A stretch of 64,000 nucleotides of DNA from Desulfobotulus mexicanus (lineage in GTDB: Bacteria; Desulfobacterota; Desulfobacteria; Desulfobacterales; ASO4-4): the NCBI RefSeq assembly GCF_006175995.1, contig NZ_VDMB01000009.1:62001-126000 (forward strand). Direction: 5' to 3'. The translations under genes and the position numbers were made by a program. Position 1 is the stretch's first letter, and every line of letters starts with the position of its first letter. A model generated the notes under the pieces. The model had not been told where the DNA came from, made no database searches, and saw only the letters and a list, made by a program, of their open reading frames with translations. Below are positions 62,114-64,000 of the stretch, piece after piece.

Positions 62114-62941
62114 ATGTCTGACTGGCGGATTCACATACTGGCCAATGGTCGGTTTTCCGTTCGTTTTTGTACGGAAGAAGGGCTGGAGCTTATGCCCTCC
62201 ATGGAAAATATCCCAAGCCTTGTGTTCCTTCTGCAGTCCGGTTCCCGCTGTCTGATTGTGGATACGGGCTTTGATCCGGAAGACGTTGGTGGGCAGGGAT
62301 CTTCGGCTGTACAAGGGCAAGGGGAATCCCTTACAGAAGGTCTGAAGGGGCTGGGCTTGGCTCCCGGAGACATTTCCGATGTCCTGATGACCCATCTGCA
62401 CTGGGATCATACGGCAGGTATGGGTCTTTTCCCCGGAGCACGTTTTCATGTACAGGCGGATGCCCTGCGTTGTTTTTGCAATTTAAATCCCAATGAAGAA
62501 ACCTATTATCGTCCGGGCCACTGGCTGCATCTCCTTGACCGCATGGTTTTTGTGGAAGGCAGCCACGAACTGATGCCCGGTATCCGCCTCCATCACACCG
62601 GGGGGCATTGTCCGGGACATCAGGCCGTACTGGTTGAAACCGGGCAGGGGACAGTGGCTCTGGCGGGTGACCTCCCCTTTGATTATTCCGGACTCTGGTC
62701 GGCATTGCCCGCAGACTTCTGGGAAACCTATCGCAGGGGAAAGGGCGGGCGGCTCTGGTGGACAAAAGAGCAATGGGAAACACTTTATGCTTTTATGGAG
62801 AAAAAGGGGCTTATGAATCAGCCATGCCAGGCAGAAAGCCTGGGCTACGGCAAATTGCGCCGCATGTGCTCACGGGTTTTTCTCACCCATGCCCCGGAGC
62901 TTTATCCTTCTCCGGTAGGGGTATTATCTGTTCCGGTGTGA
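62114..62941 (+). CDS. MBL-fold metallo-hydrolase, lactonase-like
   Basis: 275 residues with the dinuclear zinc motif LMTHLHWDHTAG, the later His in TGGHCPGHQAV and the Asp in VALAGDLPFD. The layout (short N-terminal LANG..., SLVFLLQSG, LIVDTGFD) is close to quorum-quenching AHL lactonases (AiiA/AttM branch), but such enzymes hydrolyse many esters and lactones. AAGGAG lies ten bases before the ATG. It is followed after 80 bases by recC. Confidence 0.87.
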   Translation: MSDWRIHILANGRFSVRFCTEEGLELMPSMENIPSLVFLLQSGSRCLIVDTGFDPEDVGGQGSSAVQGQGESLTEGLKGLGLAPGDISDVLMTHLHWDHTAGMGLFPGARFHVQADALRCFCNLNPNEETYYRPGHWLHLLDRMVFVEGSHELMPGIRLHHTGGHCPGHQAVLVETGQGTVALAGDLPFDYSGLWSALPADFWETYRRGKGGRLWWTKEQWETLYAFMEKKGLMNQPCQAESLGYGKLRRMCSRVFLTHAPELYPSPVGVLSVPV

Positions 62942-63020
62942 TGGGGTGTTCTGATTTGTGTGGCATTGAAAGTGGAATCTGATATCGGATAAAAAAAGAA
63001 TTTAACAGGAAAGAATCCCT

Positions 63021-64000
63021 ATGCAGCGATTCGTAAGCAACCGCATGGAAGTTTTGGCGGCAAACCTTGCCGCCCATCTCATGGAAGACCCGCCGGACCC
63101 CATGGAGCCTGAAATCATTGTGGTACAGAGCCGGGGCATGGAGCGCTGGCTGTCCATGGAAATGGCAAAGTGGGCGGGTATTGCTTCCAATACCCGTTTT
63201 CTTTTTCCGGCAAGTCTCATGACACGGATTCTTCGGCCTGTTTCTCCCCTTTCTCCTGACGAAGACCCATGGAAACCTGACACCCTTCGCTGGGCCTGCT
63301 TTGAAGCTTTGGCATCCTTACCGGATTCTCCCGATAGCGGGGCCGTTGCCCGCTACATGGGTGACGATCCCCTGAAGCGTTTTCAGCTTGCGGACATGCT
63401 GGCAGACCTCTTTGACCAGTACCTCATGTTCAGGCCGGACAGAGTTCTTGCATGGGAAAAGGGCGAGGAAGATCACTTTCAGGCCCGGCTCTGGCGTATG
63501 CTTCATGAGAACATTGAAGTTCCCCACAGGGTTACCCTGCTTCAGCAGAGTGAGACTTCCCTTAAAAAAGCAAAACTTCCCCGCAGGATTCCCATTTTTG
63601 GAGTTTCCGCACTGCCTCCCTTATACCTTGATTTTCTGGAACAATTATCCGAAAGGCTGGACATTCGCTGGTATCTTCTGGATCCCTGTCAGGAATACTG
63701 GGGTGAGGTTCGCTGCGAAGCCTTCTGGGAACAAAGTGCTTTCAGGGCTGAAGAAGAAGGCCTTGAGCTTAAAGATCTCCATGCTGAAAAGGGTCATCCC
63801 CTCCTTGCATCCCTTGGCCGGACCGGGCAGGATTTTTTCCGGAGACTGGCAGGTATGAAAGGGGAAGAACTTCGACATGCCCTTGAGCCGGGCATGGACA
63901 CCCTGCTGCATCGTTTGCAGTCCCGGATTCTCTCCCTTGATATCCTTCCATCAGATTTGTCTTCGGAAGAAGTTCTTGAAAACGATGATTCCATAAGCAT
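63021..64000 (+). CDS. recC: Exodeoxyribonuclease V gamma subunit RecC, 3' end outside the window
   Basis: The frame is open to the right edge (326 codons). It begins MQRFVSNRMEVLAANLAAHL and contains the RecC N-terminal signature IVVQSRGMERWLSMEMAKWAGI and FQLADMLADLFDQYLMFRPD. RecC holds the RecBCD complex together and recognises Chi. AGGAAAG precedes the ATG. recB and recD are expected just beyond the edge. Confidence 0.92.
   Translation, partial: MQRFVSNRMEVLAANLAAHLMEDPPDPMEPEIIVVQSRGMERWLSMEMAKWAGIASNTRFLFPASLMTRILRPVSPLSPDEDPWKPDTLRWACFEALASLPDSPDSGAVARYMGDDPLKRFQLADMLADLFDQYLMFRPDRVLAWEKGEEDHFQARLWRMLHENIEVPHRVTLLQQSETSLKKAKLPRRIPIFGVSALPPLYLDFLEQLSERLDIRWYLLDPCQEYWGEVRCEAFWEQSAFRAEEEGLELKDLHAEKGHPLLASLGRTGQDFFRRLAGMKGEELRHALEPGMDTLLHRLQSRILSLDILPSDLSSEEVLENDDSIS

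Overview
The window looks like chromosomal DNA of a free-living Gram-negative bacterium, most likely a deltaproteobacterium in the broad sense (Desulfobacterota). This is an inference from a mixed gene set: an enoyl-CoA hydratase/old-yellow-enzyme operon, TRAP transport, a MacAB-type exporter, an NtrC-like regulator, an apolipoprotein N-acyltransferase and RecC, at roughly 50% GC. No rRNA, tRNA, CRISPR array, transposase or complete prophage was seen.

Layout. Positions 1-9.2 kb hold membrane transporters (an NCS2 permease with a histidine-kinase-like ATPase tail, CstA, an AbrB-type protein, a NupC-type nucleoside carrier), a Fic relative lacking the catalytic histidine, a 37-residue lysine-rich microprotein with a TTG start, and an RsbW-like ATPase fused to a GNAT domain. 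Positions 9.35-21.8 kb (minus strand) are one long Type I restriction-modification locus read from a near-consensus promoter at its far right end: half-size HsdS, KilA-N (broken), HsdM, DinD (frameshifted), a RhuM::DinD chimera (broken), GIY-YIG nuclease, HsdS, DUF1016 nuclease, Fic, HsdR, a four-helix-bundle S23-type gene (amber stop), and a YgjP-like metallopeptidase. Most adjoining genes overlap by a few bases. The locus is peppered with at least three families of short repeats, several of them read through in frame inside HsdR and HsdS.

Positions 22.0-31.7 kb are mostly housekeeping: enoyl-CoA hydratase, an FMN oxidoreductase and an acyl-CoA dehydrogenase remnant, a UshA-like nucleotidase, a GNAT/aminotransferase pair, a DUF1566 protein, Lnt, two small secreted proteins, and a fossil fragment of lnt. 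Positions 32.1-40.7 kb look like a TrpXYZ-type ABC transporter locus whose middle has been replaced by a four-gene defence block: ParA-like ATPase, AlbA_2/ATPase protein, MmeI-like restriction-methylase fusion, and a GmrSD-like DUF262 protein. Only the ATPase on one side and the first 128 codons of a substrate-binding protein on the other side remain.

Positions 41.3-51.7 kb carry a large secreted subtilase and a TolC / PAS-MacA fusion / MacB ATPase / MacB permease efflux system, with an NtrC-like regulator whose GAFTGA loop is changed. Positions 52.1-61.8 kb hold a plus-strand catabolic cluster: HpsN-like HisD-family dehydrogenase, DegT aminotransferase, TRAP transporter, RidA, CuyA-like cysteate sulfo-lyase, Asp/Glu racemase, EamA exporter and GntR regulator. 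I read this as an organosulfonate (cysteate or dihydroxypropanesulfonate type) utilisation system. It is the best candidate here for a biologically interesting pathway. The window ends with an MBL-fold hydrolase and the first 980 bases of recC.
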